Shown here one piece after another: positions 17,739 to 30,195 of a stretch of DNA of 64,000 nucleotides. Positions within the stretch are counted from its first letter, which is position 1. Each line of letters starts with the position of its first letter. The notes below the pieces were generated by a model, which saw only the letters and a program-made list of their open reading frames with translations, searched no databases and was not told the origin of the DNA. This DNA comes from Gammaproteobacteria bacterium (lineage in GTDB: Bacteria; Pseudomonadota; Gammaproteobacteria; Pseudomonadales; Azotimanducaceae), in the NCBI GenBank assembly GCA_026706385.1, contig JAPOYV010000010.1, forward strand, positions 57,748-121,747, written 5' to 3'. The position numbers and the translations under genes were made by a program.

Positions 17739-18327
17739 GGGTCGTAATATATGCCCACACCTCGGGCGTTAGCAATCCATCCACGGTTTCGCCGCGCGAG
17801 ATTCCGCTGCGGATGCTGGTTGCCGACACATCCAGCATCGTCGCGCCGGCGAAACAGACGCAGCCGCTTGGCCACCGGACGAGCGTCGCCGGATCGTCGA
17901 TGCGCCGGAAGCCCTTGGGCATCCGCTCGTCGCGGCGTGAGCCGGGGCGGTTCAAGACCAGGAAGTGGCAGAGCCCGGCCAAGTCGTCCACCCGGTGCCA
18001 CGAGTTCACCGCGGCGAACGCGTCGCCACCGATCAACCACACCAGCGGTTCCCCGTCGGCCAACGCGGTCAAGGTGTCCACCGTGTACGACGGCCCGTCG
18101 CGCCTGGCTTCCCAATCGGACACCGCGAGGTGAGGATCCGCGCCGACGGCGAGACGCAACATGCGCAAGCGGTGCTCCACCGACGTGGCCGGCGCCTCGC
18201 GATGCCAAGGTCGGGCCGCGAGCATCAGGGTGACCTTGGGCGCCGCAAGCAGCGCTCGCCCCACAGCCGCCGCATGCAGATGCCCCCGATGGACGGGATC
18301 GAAAGTGCCGCCCAGGATCGCTTTCAT
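17704..18327 (-). CDS. nadD: Nicotinate-nucleotide adenylyltransferase
   Basis: NadD forms deamido-NAD from nicotinate mononucleotide and ATP. This 207-residue protein has the nucleotidyltransferase motif GGTFDPVHRGHLHAA (residues 6-20), WLIGGDAFAAVNSWHR, and the C-terminal ISATSIR-type motif as VSATSIRSGISRG. It overlaps rsfS by 35 bases and sits in the nadD-rsfS-rlmH-mrdA order typical of Gammaproteobacteria. Confidence 0.96.
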   Translation of the reverse strand: MKAILGGTFDPVHRGHLHAAAVGRALLAAPKVTLMLAARPWHREAPATSVEHRLRMLRLAVGADPHLAVSDWEARRDGPSYTVDTLTALADGEPLVWLIGGDAFAAVNSWHRVDDLAGLCHFLVLNRPGSRRDERMPKGFRRIDDPATLVRWPSGCVCFAGATMLDVSATSIRSGISRGETVDGLLTPEVWAYITTHGLYGRRQPGG

Positions 18328-18352
18328 GGCAAGTCGGCAAGGAGCGGAGCTG

Positions 18353-18964
18353 CTAGCCCCGCAGTCTGGCGATCAAGCGGCGGATCTCCACCAACCTCTC
18401 GCGCGGCGTTTGCATCTGCAACAGGCTCTGCTTGGTCTCCGCATCGAGCGGCAACAGCTCCGCCAGCCGGCAGCTCACCGAGCGCGCATCGTCGTAGTCG
18501 ACCTCGAGCTGCATCTGCTGAATCATCGGGTGCTTCACAAGAACGCGGAGCGTATCGACGAGGCCTTCGAACTCCTCCCCGACCGGTCCCGGGCGCTCCT
18601 CCGCCAGGAAGTCCACCTCGGCCATCATGAGGTGATCGGCGGCGGCCCAAGAGCGCCGGATGCGGAACTTCTCGCCGCCGGCGCAGACGATCCCCAACAG
18701 GCCATTGGCCAGTTGGTTGAAGTCCACGATGCGCGCATAGGTGCCGACCTCGAACAACGCCGGCGGCGCGTCGCCGGGTTGGTGCGCCTCGCGGCCGCGG
18801 CGGATGAGCACGACGCCGAATCCCGTTTCGGATTTCATGCACCGACCGACCAGGTCCAAGTAGCGCGGCTCGAAGATCTGCAGCGGCAAGCGACCGCCGC
18901 CAAACAGGACGTTGCCGAGGGGAAACAGCGGAATCTCGCGGACTCCGTCGCCCGACTCAGGCAT
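18353..18964 (-). CDS. Lon N-terminal (substrate-binding) domain protein
   Basis: This 203-residue protein consists of the Lon substrate-binding domain without ATPase or protease parts. It starts IPLFPLGNVLFGGGRLPLQIFEPRYLDLVGRCM, continues with GFGVVLIRRG and VGTYARIVDFNQLANGLLGIVCAGGEKFRI, and ends in a helical bundle. Such stand-alone proteins are widespread in Proteobacteria; their role is not established. Its start overlaps the upstream VOC gene by eight bases. Confidence 0.88.
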   Translation of the reverse strand: MPESGDGVREIPLFPLGNVLFGGGRLPLQIFEPRYLDLVGRCMKSETGFGVVLIRRGREAHQPGDAPPALFEVGTYARIVDFNQLANGLLGIVCAGGEKFRIRRSWAAADHLMMAEVDFLAEERPGPVGEEFEGLVDTLRVLVKHPMIQQMQLEVDYDDARSVSCRLAELLPLDAETKQSLLQMQTPRERLVEIRRLIARLRG

Positions 18965-19367
18965 CGGTGGTTTCGGTCCCGAGGCTCTGACCGATCATCC
19001 ACCGGTAACCGAACGGGTCGAGGAACGTGCCCCGTCGCTCGCCATCCGCCTGGTCCTCCACCTGGCGCAGCGTCGTACCGCCGGCGGCGACCATGCGTGC
19101 CGCCACGGCATCCGCATCGGCGACGTGGAAGTGCAGGGCGACGGGCGAGCCCCCTAACGTCTTTGGGCTGCACGCGCCGTAGTCGGGATACTCGTCGGAA
19201 ACGAACAGCGTCGCGCCGCCGACGCGAATCGTGGCGTGTGCGATGCGGCCGCCGTCGTCGGTGTACTGTTCCTGCGTTTCCACGTTGCCGAACACCTCAC
19301 CGAAGAAGCGGATCGCCGCGGCACAGTCGTGGAAAGCGAGATACGGCGTGAGGACGACGGCGGCCAT
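18957..19367 (-). CDS. VOC-superfamily (PhnB/glyoxalase-like) protein
   Basis: This 136-residue protein has the PhnB-like VOC pattern: LTPYLAFHDCAAAIRFFGEVFG at the N-terminus, IRVGGATLFVSDEYPDYG in the middle, HFHVADADAVAARMVAAGGTTL, and FLDPFGYRWMIGQ at the end. VOC proteins bind a metal and catalyse varied reactions; the substrate here is unknown. It begins 3 bases after ssb ends and overlaps the Lon-domain gene, so it is probably transcribed with ssb. Confidence 0.85.
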   Translation of the reverse strand: MAAVVLTPYLAFHDCAAAIRFFGEVFGNVETQEQYTDDGGRIAHATIRVGGATLFVSDEYPDYGACSPKTLGGSPVALHFHVADADAVAARMVAAGGTTLRQVEDQADGERRGTFLDPFGYRWMIGQSLGTETTDA

Positions 19368-19370
19368 CGG

Positions 19371-19868
19371 TCAGAACGGAATGTCGTCCTCGAAATCGTC
19401 CGGGTCGTCCGCTGGCGGCGGCGATGCCTGGCGATCGCCGCGCGGGGGCTGCGGGCCCCGTGGTTGCTGCTGGCTGTAGCCGCCACGATTGTCCGCCGGG
19501 CCGGGATCGTCTGGTCCGTAGCCGCCGCCTCCACCGCCACCGCGACTGTCGAGCATCTTCATTTCGCGGGCGACGACTTCCGTGGTATAGCGGGTTTGGC
19601 CATCCTGGCCTTCCCACGACCGCGTCTGCAGGCGCCCTTCGATGTAAACCTTGGAGCCCTTGTGCAGATATTCGCCACAGATTTCGGCCAAGCGCCGAAA
19701 ACAGACCACCCGGTGCCATTCCGTCTGTTCGCGACGCTCGTTGGTATTGCGGTCAGTCCAGCGTTCGCTGGTGGCCACCGTGAAGTTGGCGACGGCTTGT
19801 CCGTCCTGGGTGTAGCGCATCTCCGGATCTCGTCCGAGGTTGCCGACGAGGATGGCTTTGTTGATCAT
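19371..19868 (-). CDS. ssb: Single-stranded DNA-binding protein
   Basis: SSB coats single-stranded DNA in replication and repair. This 165-residue protein has an OB-fold domain ([62 protein letters not shown]). A Gly/Gln/Pro-rich linker ([20 protein letters not shown]) follows, and the acidic protein-interaction tip ends DDFEDDIPF. It is divergent from uvrA, as in E. coli. The 224-base spacer (19869-20092) shows no clear LexA box. Confidence 0.97.
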   Translation of the reverse strand: MINKAILVGNLGRDPEMRYTQDGQAVANFTVATSERWTDRNTNERREQTEWHRVVCFRRLAEICGEYLHKGSKVYIEGRLQTRSWEGQDGQTRYTTEVVAREMKMLDSRGGGGGGGYGPDDPGPADNRGGYSQQQPRGPQPPRGDRQASPPPADDPDDFEDDIPF

Positions 19869-20092
19869 GCCCGACTCCGGTTCGCTAATCGATTCTCGCG
19901 ATTCTACCGACTGAATCCGCGCGCGCTACAGACGATAGCCCGGCATGGCGTACGAATTCGACCATTCGTGCTGTCAGACATCCGCCATGCTCGTCGACGG
20001 CGGCGGCTACGCATCAGAGCGCCGCAGCGCTTGCTCCGCGGTTCGCATCCAAGTTAAGTTGTCGTGTTTCACCCCACCGCGCATCAGATCGA

Positions 20093-23013
<2,921 letters not shown>

Positions 23014-23017
<4 letters not shown>

Positions 23018-23760
23018 CCGGGCGCCAAGCCAGACGATCGACGTCCCGATTCGCAATCGCCTTTGCGGCCCTGCTTGGCGCACAACAGGCGTTCGCCGAC
23101 GGCTTCCCCTGGCTGGACACGCTCGACGCCGGCGACGACGTGCGCGACTCGGGCACGCGGTTGGTCGCGTTGCCCCTGGATCTGCATCGGCTCGACCGCG
23201 AAGACGGTTCGCCGACAACGGCGACGATCGCCGTCCACGGATGGAATAGCGCGGGTTACGAGTGGGTCTACCTGCTCAAGGCACTGGACGACGCCGAGTC
23301 GTCGACCTGGTTCTGGCGCTGGGACTGGAATGGCTGCCCGGGTCCAGCGGCGGATGCGTTGAACGAGCGTCTCGCCACGGCGCCGTTCACCGAACTCGAC
23401 CGCATCCGCCTGATCGGCCACAGCTACGGCGGCGTTCTAGTGGCGGCGGCCGCAGAACGCTGGCAAGGAGCGGTCCCGTTGGAGGTCCACGCCATCGCCG
23501 CACCCCTGGCCGGGGTCGGCGACCGTTGTCCTTACCAGACCCCGACGGCGCTGCCGCCGAAGGTCGCCTTCCACGAGTGGCGCACCCGCCATCAACTCGA
23601 CGGCGCGTTCCGCCGCATGCCGGTCGATCCGCAGGTGGTCGACTTGCCGGGCTCGAACGTCACACGCTTGCCGGCGACCTACAACGGGCGACGCCTCGGC
23701 CACAACTGGTCGGTGAGCTGGGTGGCCGAAACGCTTGCCGGGCGAACGCCCGATCCCTGA
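23014..23760 (+). CDS. Predicted secreted alpha/beta hydrolase
   Basis: This 248-residue protein has a signal peptide ([16 protein letters not shown]) and an alpha/beta-hydrolase core: [14 protein letters not shown] (oxyanion-side loop) and the nucleophile elbow G-H-S-Y-G in [21 protein letters not shown] possible catalytic His lies in RLGHNW near the C-terminus. Substrate unknown. The start overlaps the uvrA stop by four bases, so it is probably co-transcribed with uvrA. Confidence 0.75.
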
Positions 23761-23832
23761 CCGACCGAAATCAGGGGTATCTGATCGGCAAACAAACGGT
23801 TGGGATAACGTGGTGTTATTGGGACCGAGAAT

Positions 23833-25245
23833 GTGTCGGAAAGATTATCTAATCTTTCCCGTCAAACCGACGTCCAGGTCCGCGAAGTGGCCGTCGACGA
23901 CGTCCGACTGACCGTCACCGCGGTTCCCGCTGTCCGCGGGCGGATCGTCACCACGCCGGACGGACGGTTGCTGCGGAGGGTTGGCGGAGACTCTCAACCA
24001 CTGCGGGGCGATGCGATGGCACGCTTCGTCCGTGAAAGGGAGCAACGCACCGCGGAAGACCAACCCGTCGTCGCATTCGACCCGTCCGGCTTCTCGATCG
24101 AAGCGATCAACGAGGCACTCGTCGCCGACGGTCGCCCGACGATCGACGCCGCTCGCGTACCGCACGCCCTCGCGGACCTCCGCGTCGCCATCGCAGCATC
24201 GCCGCCCTTGGATCAGCGTGTACTTCGCGCAGCGGTCGTTCTGTTCGCCAGGGAACCCCGCGACTTCTTCCGAGGCGCCGCTGTTCAGCTTGTCAGGCGA
24301 TCCGGGACGGGCCCGGAAGCGGGGCCCTCCATCGAGCGGGCGGAATGCTCGGGCCCGTTGGCAGAGACCGTTGCCTGCAGCATGGACTTCATCACCCGTC
24401 ACAGCGCCGGGTTGGAGTTCGTGGCCGGAAGCCGCCGGGAGACGTTGCCGGCCTACCCGCCGACGGTGGTGAGGGAAGCCGTGGTCAACGCCCTGGCGCA
24501 TAGGGACTACGGATTGGCCGGGGCAACCGTGGATGTCACGGTGTGGGACGACCGGGTCGAGATTCGCAGCCCCGGCGGTCTGCCGGGACACATCACGGTC
24601 GACAACATGCGTGGCGAACACTACAGCCGCAATCCGCGCATCATGCGGGTGCTGAAGACCCTCGGCTACGTCGAGGAATACGGAGAAGGAGTCGACCGCA
24701 TGTTCCGCGAGATGGAAGCCCGACTCATGGAGCCTCCGATGTTCGAGGCGACCACCGCTTCCGTGACCGTGACGCTTCGGAACAGAGTCTTGGTCGACGT
24801 CGACGACCAAGTCTGGCTCACCCAGTTCGGCAAAGACGAACTCGCCCGCGACGAAGCCCGGGTGCTGGTCGCGGCTCGTCGACAGGGCGCGGTCACACCG
24901 CGCTCTTTGCGTGCCTCGTTCCCGGAGGCGGACGTCGACGCGACGCTGAAGCAGCTAGTCTCCAGAGGGCTGTTGCGGCGCGTTGGCAACCGCGGCGGTT
25001 CACGTTATGTCCTTTCAGACGCGACCATCGCCCGAGCAGGGACCGGTCCGCCGGCCGACCAACAGATCCACCGGCAGACGCTGCTCGACCATGTCCGTCG
25101 TCGGGGCAGCCTGTCATCCGCGGAAGGCGCCGTGTTGCTCGCGCGGGACCTGCCTTACGCCCGAGCCTTGCTGAACGAATTTGCCGAGATCGGACTGGTT
25201 CGGGCGGAGGGGCGGACTCGCGCGCGCCGGTATTACCCGAACTGA
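23833..25245 (+). CDS. RecG-like ATPase-domain transcriptional regulator, N-terminally truncated AlbA_2 type
   Basis: The 470-residue frame has the end of an AlbA_2/Schlafen-like DNA-binding domain (GRIVTTPDGRLLRRVGGDSQPLRGDAMARFV). Next is the HATPase_c_4 (RecG C-terminal-like) module (VVREAVVNALAHRDYGLAGATVDVTVWDDRVEIRSPGGLPGHITV, YVEEYGEGVDRMFREME). Two winged-helix-like regions form the C-terminus. The first half of AlbA_2 is missing, and an AT-richer stretch precedes the GTG start. It may be a truncated gene. Regulation of nearby genes is possible but unproven. Confidence 0.7.
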   Translation: MSERLSNLSRQTDVQVREVAVDDVRLTVTAVPAVRGRIVTTPDGRLLRRVGGDSQPLRGDAMARFVREREQRTAEDQPVVAFDPSGFSIEAINEALVADGRPTIDAARVPHALADLRVAIAASPPLDQRVLRAAVVLFAREPRDFFRGAAVQLVRRSGTGPEAGPSIERAECSGPLAETVACSMDFITRHSAGLEFVAGSRRETLPAYPPTVVREAVVNALAHRDYGLAGATVDVTVWDDRVEIRSPGGLPGHITVDNMRGEHYSRNPRIMRVLKTLGYVEEYGEGVDRMFREMEARLMEPPMFEATTASVTVTLRNRVLVDVDDQVWLTQFGKDELARDEARVLVAARRQGAVTPRSLRASFPEADVDATLKQLVSRGLLRRVGNRGGSRYVLSDATIARAGTGPPADQQIHRQTLLDHVRRRGSLSSAEGAVLLARDLPYARALLNEFAEIGLVRAEGRTRARRYYPN

Positions 25246-25357
25246 CAAGCGCCCGGGAGGGACCACAGGCCGTCTGACGCCCAGATGTGCGGGCCCGGGC
25301 ACTGGATTGCTTCGCGCAGCATTTCGCCGCAGCCGCTACGAGGCGGCGATCACCATG

Positions 25358-25392
25358 TATGCAAATACAACCCGCCGTGCAGGATTTGCATA
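25358..25392. repeat. 9-bp inverted repeat, possible operator
   Basis: TATGCAAAT (25358-25366) and ATTTGCATA (25384-25392) form a perfect dyad with a 17-base spacer. It stands out as AT-rich in a GC-rich region. It lies in the 235-base spacer (25246-25480) between convergent genes, where no other feature was seen. Confidence 0.4.
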
Positions 25393-25480
25393 GTTGGATG
25401 GCGGCGTGTGACGCCCGAACCGAACTCAACGGTTCTTGCCTCGTCAAGGCAACGAGCGCGCACGGGCCACGCCGACAGCT

Positions 25481-27445
25481 TCAGCGTGCGCGCGCGGTGT
25501 CGGTCCCGCGCCCAATGTGCCGGTCGAAGAACCCAAGCATTCGGCTATACATCTTGCGGCGGTTGTCCTGGTTGCCGAAGCCGTGGCCTTCCCGTGCCTC
25601 GACGTGCCAGACCTCAACCGGACTGCCGGCGTCCTTCAGCGCCCGGCGCAGATTGTGCGCCTGGGCGATCGGGACGCGCTGGTCGCGGCCACCGTGGACC
25701 AGCATCACCGCCGCCTTGATCCGCTCGGCGTTGTGGGCCGGAGATCGCGCGCGCAGTTCATCCGCGTCTTCGCCGATCGCCGACTTCAGGTAGTTGACGC
25801 CGGCGCGGCGAGACGGGATGTCGCCGCGACTGAACATCATCTCCAGGTCGTAGACGCCCACGTACCCGACGGCACAGCGGTACAGATCCGGTTCGCGGAA
25901 GGCACCGGTCAGCGCCGCGTAGCCGCCGTAGCTGGCGCCGTAGATGCACATCCGATCAGCATCGGCGATGCCCGCAGCCACAGCCCAGTGCGTCGCATCC
26001 GTGACGTCGTCCTGCATCTCACGCCCCCAACGTCCGAACCCGGCGTAAAGGAAGTCCTTGCCGTAGCCACCCGAGCCCCGGAAATTCACCTGCAGGACGG
26101 CGAAGCCCCGCGAGGCGAACAGCTGGGCCTCCGTGTCGAAGCCCCAATGGTCCCTGACACCATGAGGACCCCCGTGGATCAGCACGATCAACGGCAACGG
26201 GTCGCCTTCCGTCCAGCCGGGCGGGGTCGTCAGGAAGCCGTGGACGGTGGTACCGTCGCGAGTGACGAGTTCCACCGGCTCCATGGGGCTCAAGTCCTCT
26301 TTCGACAGCCACGGCCGCGACTGGAACAACTCGACCACACGGTCAGTCGTCAGATCCACCAGGTAGAAGGTCGCCGGGAAGCGATCGCCGGAGATCACGG
26401 CAACAGCCTTGGTGCCGTCCCGAGTGAGGCTCGTGAAGCGCAAGTCCTCGCTCGGAAACGCAGCGCGGATGCGGCGGTGGGTCCTCACCAAGGGCGCATC
26501 AGCTTCGAGATAGTGGTAGTCGGGGTAGTGCTTGCTGTAGCGGACACCCAGAAGCCGCTCTCCCGCGCCGAACAGCGGGCCCGCCACGTCCACGCTCGGT
26601 TCGTGAAAGAGCACCTCCTTCTCTCCGGTCGCTGGCTGCCAGCGGATCAGCCGGGCGGTCGACGTTTCCGCGTTGTCCAGGGCGTAGAACCAGCCGTCCC
26701 CCGCATCGGCCAGGGGCGAAACGACCCCTTGGTCGATACGGCCCTGGGAGACGAGGTCGAACTCCCCGGCGGGCGCGCGGAAGTAGACCTCGGTCACGTT
26801 GTCGTCGGTCCCGCCAATCTCGAAGCGGATCTCGCCGTCGCGACCGGCGAAGAACCGCGACCCGGGGTAGCGACCCGTCGCCACCAGGTTCAACTGCCCG
26901 GTGTGAATGTCCAGGCGGTAGGCCCGACCCGGATCGCGACCGGTCCCGAAGGGTACTGTGCCGATCAGCACGTGGCGCGGTTGTTCCGGCAGGAGGTGCA
27001 GAATCTCGGCCGATGCGCGCACAGCCGCTACGCGCCCAGCCCGGGTCGACACGGTAGAACGCCGGGCACCGAACCCGAACACCACCGCCGCATCGCCGCC
27101 GTCGGCATTCAAGGCGTAGATCTCGCCCGTCTCGAAGCTGAACTCGATGCGCCCGGGAATCCGCGCTGCGGGCTGGACCAGGATGCGCTCCGGCGTGGCC
27201 CAGAGGAAGTCCGCCACGTCCCGGTCCTTGCCGAAGTGCGTTCTGTAGAGCAGCTCGTTGCGGGCGAGTTCGATGACGCTCAGGTACTCGAAGTCGTCCA
27301 TCTTGGTGGTGACGGCGAGGTACTTGCCAGTCGGCGAGATGCGCGCCTGCTCGTAATCCGCATAGCGCGTGAAGTGGTCCACGGGCGGTGTCGCCATCGC
27401 CGCGCCGTAGCACAGAACCAGAACCCCTACCATGCCCAATCGCAT
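25481..27445 (-). CDS. Prolyl oligopeptidase-family (S9) serine peptidase, secreted
   Basis: This 654-residue protein has a short signal peptide (VGVLVLCYGAAMA), a beta-propeller-like region, and an S9 catalytic domain. The catalytic triad is Ser ~505 (GASYGGYAAL), Asp ~588 (HGGRDQRVPI) and His ~621 (REGHGFG). It would hydrolyse peptides or acyl-peptides in the periplasm. Start ATG 27445 has a strong GGGGAGGA seven bases upstream. It is divergent from a TonB-dependent receptor 122 bases away, suggesting shared use of peptide nutrients. Confidence 0.9.
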   Translation of the reverse strand: MRLGMVGVLVLCYGAAMATPPVDHFTRYADYEQARISPTGKYLAVTTKMDDFEYLSVIELARNELLYRTHFGKDRDVADFLWATPERILVQPAARIPGRIEFSFETGEIYALNADGGDAAVVFGFGARRSTVSTRAGRVAAVRASAEILHLLPEQPRHVLIGTVPFGTGRDPGRAYRLDIHTGQLNLVATGRYPGSRFFAGRDGEIRFEIGGTDDNVTEVYFRAPAGEFDLVSQGRIDQGVVSPLADAGDGWFYALDNAETSTARLIRWQPATGEKEVLFHEPSVDVAGPLFGAGERLLGVRYSKHYPDYHYLEADAPLVRTHRRIRAAFPSEDLRFTSLTRDGTKAVAVISGDRFPATFYLVDLTTDRVVELFQSRPWLSKEDLSPMEPVELVTRDGTTVHGFLTTPPGWTEGDPLPLIVLIHGGPHGVRDHWGFDTEAQLFASRGFAVLQVNFRGSGGYGKDFLYAGFGRWGREMQDDVTDATHWAVAAGIADADRMCIYGASYGGYAALTGAFREPDLYRCAVGYVGVYDLEMMFSRGDIPSRRAGVNYLKSAIGEDADELRARSPAHNAERIKAAVMLVHGGRDQRVPIAQAHNLRRALKDAGSPVEVWHVEAREGHGFGNQDNRRKMYSRMLGFFDRHIGRGTDTARAR

Positions 27446-27567
27446 AGCCGAATCCTCCCCAACGGCCAAGTCGAAACCATCCGGATCAAACCACATCAGC
27501 ATACATCCAGGCTGCCGATCGGTTATAGTCTTATGCCTAACGTAACCAACTCTTACGGGAGTTTGCG

Positions 27568-30186
27568 ATGTTCAAGAAAACACCCTTGGCAAGCGCCATC
27601 GGAGCCGTCACAGCCGGCTCTCTGGCGACCCTGCCAGCCGTCGCCGTAGCGGCGGCCGAGTCGGAGGAGGAGGCGATCGACGAGGTCGTCGTCGTAACAG
27701 GCTCGCGTATCAGGCGTGACGTCTCGGATGCACCGAGTCCGATCACCATCATCGACCGTGAGGAGATCGACCTCACCGGCCTCGAGAACGTGGCCGACCT
27801 GCTGCGGACTACGACCTACAACAACTTCGGGTCCTTCCGGGAACGTTCGGGATCGAGTTTCGGGCAGATCGCGCTGATCAGCCTGCGCGGCCTCGGAGCC
27901 GATCGCACAGCCGTCCTGGTCAACGGCCGGCGCGTCCCGGGCAATCCCTTCACCGGAACCGCCGCGGTCGATCTGAATTCCATTCCGCTCACGGCGATCG
28001 ACCGGGTCGAAATCCTGACCGACAGTGCGTCGGCCGTGTACGGGACCGACGCCCTTGGCGGCGTCGTGAACATCATCCTCCGCGACGACTACGAGGGCGC
28101 AGAATTCGAGGTCGGCACGGACATGCCCACCCGGGAAGGCGCGGACTCCGACCACTTCAACTTCGTGTTCGGTGCCAGTGGCGAGCGGGCGAGCATGTTG
28201 TTCACAGCGGAATGGTTCAAGCGCGACCCGATCTTCGACGGCGAAAGGGACTACAGCAAGGTCAAGGTTGAGGATCCCGGCGACGGAACGCTGCCGGACC
28301 TGGGCGTCCACACCACCGGCGTTTCCGGCGGCGGCAACACGGCCTTTGCGCCGGGGTTCTCCGCAGCCAGTTCGGTTGGCGACTGCCCCACCGAGGTCTA
28401 CGCCGGCGTTGTCGAGAACCCCTTCGGCGTGCCCGGTACGGCTTGCGGATTCGGATACGCCGACATATCAGCCCAGACCGGTGGGCTCGACCGGATCAGC
28501 ACATACCTGACGACGAACTACGAGTGGCAGCCTGGCCACAGCTTGTTCTTCGACAACCGCTTCACCCGAATCGCCAGCTTCGGTCGGTACGCGCCTGCGG
28601 TCGGGTTCTTCGGTGTGCCAGGGGACAGTCCGTACAACCCCTTCGATACGTCGGCCGATTCGTACCCGAAGTTGGCCGACGGAACACCGTTCCCGTTCAG
28701 CATCTTCCATCGCTTCGTCGGGCACGGACCTCGTGACGACGATACGGAGCGTTACGAGATCGACAACGTGGTCGGCCTAGAGGGCGAGTTGTTCGAGGGC
28801 ACCATGAACTACGAGGTCTATGCCCGGAACTACCGTTACCAAGCCTCCGAAGAGGGCGAAACCTACATCCTGCAAAGCCAGGTGGAACTGGAAACGGAAC
28901 TCGGGGACTACAACCTGACCAACCCGTTGTCCCAGGATCCCGCGCACTTGGCTGCGCTGGGGCGCATGGCCGCGACGCTCTATCGCGACATCCTGACCGA
29001 CTACACCGCTGCCGGCGTGACGCTGGACGGCTTTGGCGCGAACCTGCCCGCGGGGCAGATCGGCTGGGCTGTCGGGGCGGAGATCGCATCGACCGAGTAC
29101 CTCGACGACTACGACAGCTTCCGCGAGGCCGGGAACATTCTCGGTTCGGCCGGCAACAGCGCGTCGGGCAACCGAAGCCGGTGGGCCGGGTTCGGCGAGC
29201 TATCCATCCCGATACTCGACGGACTTGAGCTGACAGCCGCGGGTCGATACGACAACTACGACGACTTCGGCACGGCCTTTTCACCGCAATTCGCCGTGCG
29301 CTACCAGTCTGTGGACATGGTGGTCTTGCGCGCGTCCTGGGGTCAGGGCTTCAAGGCACCCAACCTGACATCGCTGTACCAGTCGCGTTCGCAGTCATTC
29401 AACAATGTGACCGACACCTATCGTTGCGCGGAGATGGGGACGTCCCCGTGCCCGACCTTCCAAGTGGAGAACTTCACCGGAGGCAACCCCGAACTCGAGG
29501 CCGAGACGGCCGAGTCGTTCAACTTCGGCGTCGTGGTGGAGCCGATTCCGGCGCTCTCGTTCTCGGTCGACTACTTCAACATCGAGATCGAGAACGTCGT
29601 GACGACGCTTTCGCTCAGTCAGGTCCTGGAGCTCGAAAACGTCGGCACATTGCCGTCCGGCGTCGTCGTGCGGCGGGGCGCTCGAAGTGGCAACGCGCGC
29701 GGTCGGCTGGTTTCCATCGACAACGTCTATGCGAACCTCGCCGTTCGCGAGATCACAGGCATCGACCTGCGGCTGCATTACGAAGCCGACCTGCTGGACG
29801 GCGTCGTCAGCGTCGATGTGGAAGCCACGAAGCTGGAGGAATACGAGCTCACCCCGAACCCGTTCGATCCACCGACGGACATCCTGGACAGCAACGGATC
29901 GCCAGACCGACGTGGGGCACTTACCCTGCGCTGGGCCCGCGATACGCTGACGTTGAACTACATCTTGCGGTTCATCGGTCCTCACGGCAACTATTCAAGC
30001 CACCATACAAGCGACTTGATAGGCGTCTACGGGTTCCGTTGGGGCGGGGAGATCGCAGGTGGTGTCCGCAACCTGATGGACGAAGACCCGGGAATCGACG
30101 AGGTCAATGGCTGGGACGACGACGCGCTGTACCTCTACGACGTGGCTGGGCGTGTCCCGTTCATCAGCTACCGGCATTCCTTCTGA
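27568..30186 (+). CDS. TonB-dependent outer-membrane receptor
   Basis: This 872-residue protein has a signal peptide ending near AVAAA, a TonB box region (IDEVVVVTGSRI), and a plug domain (ENVADLLRTTTYNNFG, ISLRGLGADRTAVLVNGRRV, VEILTDSASAVYGTDALGGVVNIIL). A large beta-barrel follows, ending in Phe (SYRHSF). The plug type is common in receptors for peptides, polysaccharide fragments or other carbon sources rather than classical siderophores; the ligand is unknown. GGGAG lies eight bases before ATG. A TATAGT (27524-27529) may be its -10 element. A perfect 14-bp hairpin follows the gene. Confidence 0.93.
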   Translation: MFKKTPLASAIGAVTAGSLATLPAVAVAAAESEEEAIDEVVVVTGSRIRRDVSDAPSPITIIDREEIDLTGLENVADLLRTTTYNNFGSFRERSGSSFGQIALISLRGLGADRTAVLVNGRRVPGNPFTGTAAVDLNSIPLTAIDRVEILTDSASAVYGTDALGGVVNIILRDDYEGAEFEVGTDMPTREGADSDHFNFVFGASGERASMLFTAEWFKRDPIFDGERDYSKVKVEDPGDGTLPDLGVHTTGVSGGGNTAFAPGFSAASSVGDCPTEVYAGVVENPFGVPGTACGFGYADISAQTGGLDRISTYLTTNYEWQPGHSLFFDNRFTRIASFGRYAPAVGFFGVPGDSPYNPFDTSADSYPKLADGTPFPFSIFHRFVGHGPRDDDTERYEIDNVVGLEGELFEGTMNYEVYARNYRYQASEEGETYILQSQVELETELGDYNLTNPLSQDPAHLAALGRMAATLYRDILTDYTAAGVTLDGFGANLPAGQIGWAVGAEIASTEYLDDYDSFREAGNILGSAGNSASGNRSRWAGFGELSIPILDGLELTAAGRYDNYDDFGTAFSPQFAVRYQSVDMVVLRASWGQGFKAPNLTSLYQSRSQSFNNVTDTYRCAEMGTSPCPTFQVENFTGGNPELEAETAESFNFGVVVEPIPALSFSVDYFNIEIENVVTTLSLSQVLELENVGTLPSGVVVRRGARSGNARGRLVSIDNVYANLAVREITGIDLRLHYEADLLDGVVSVDVEATKLEEYELTPNPFDPPTDILDSNGSPDRRGALTLRWARDTLTLNYILRFIGPHGNYSSHHTSDLIGVYGFRWGGEIAGGVRNLMDEDPGIDEVNGWDDDALYLYDVAGRVPFISYRHSF

Positions 30187-30195
30187 CCCTCGACA

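Noticed and set aside
19945..20092. Small coding frame upstream of uvrA (start 19945)
   Set aside because: It reads on into uvrA in the wrong frame and has no ribosome binding site or recognisable sequence.
25246..25480. Small gene in the spacer after the RecG-like gene
   Set aside because: Frames here are short, overlap flanking genes and lack start signals; only the AT-rich dyad stands out.
25436..27649. 737-codon frame antisense to the S9 peptidase
   Set aside because: Runs through the divergent promoter region into the TonB receptor start; the peptidase frame has the full catalytic triad.
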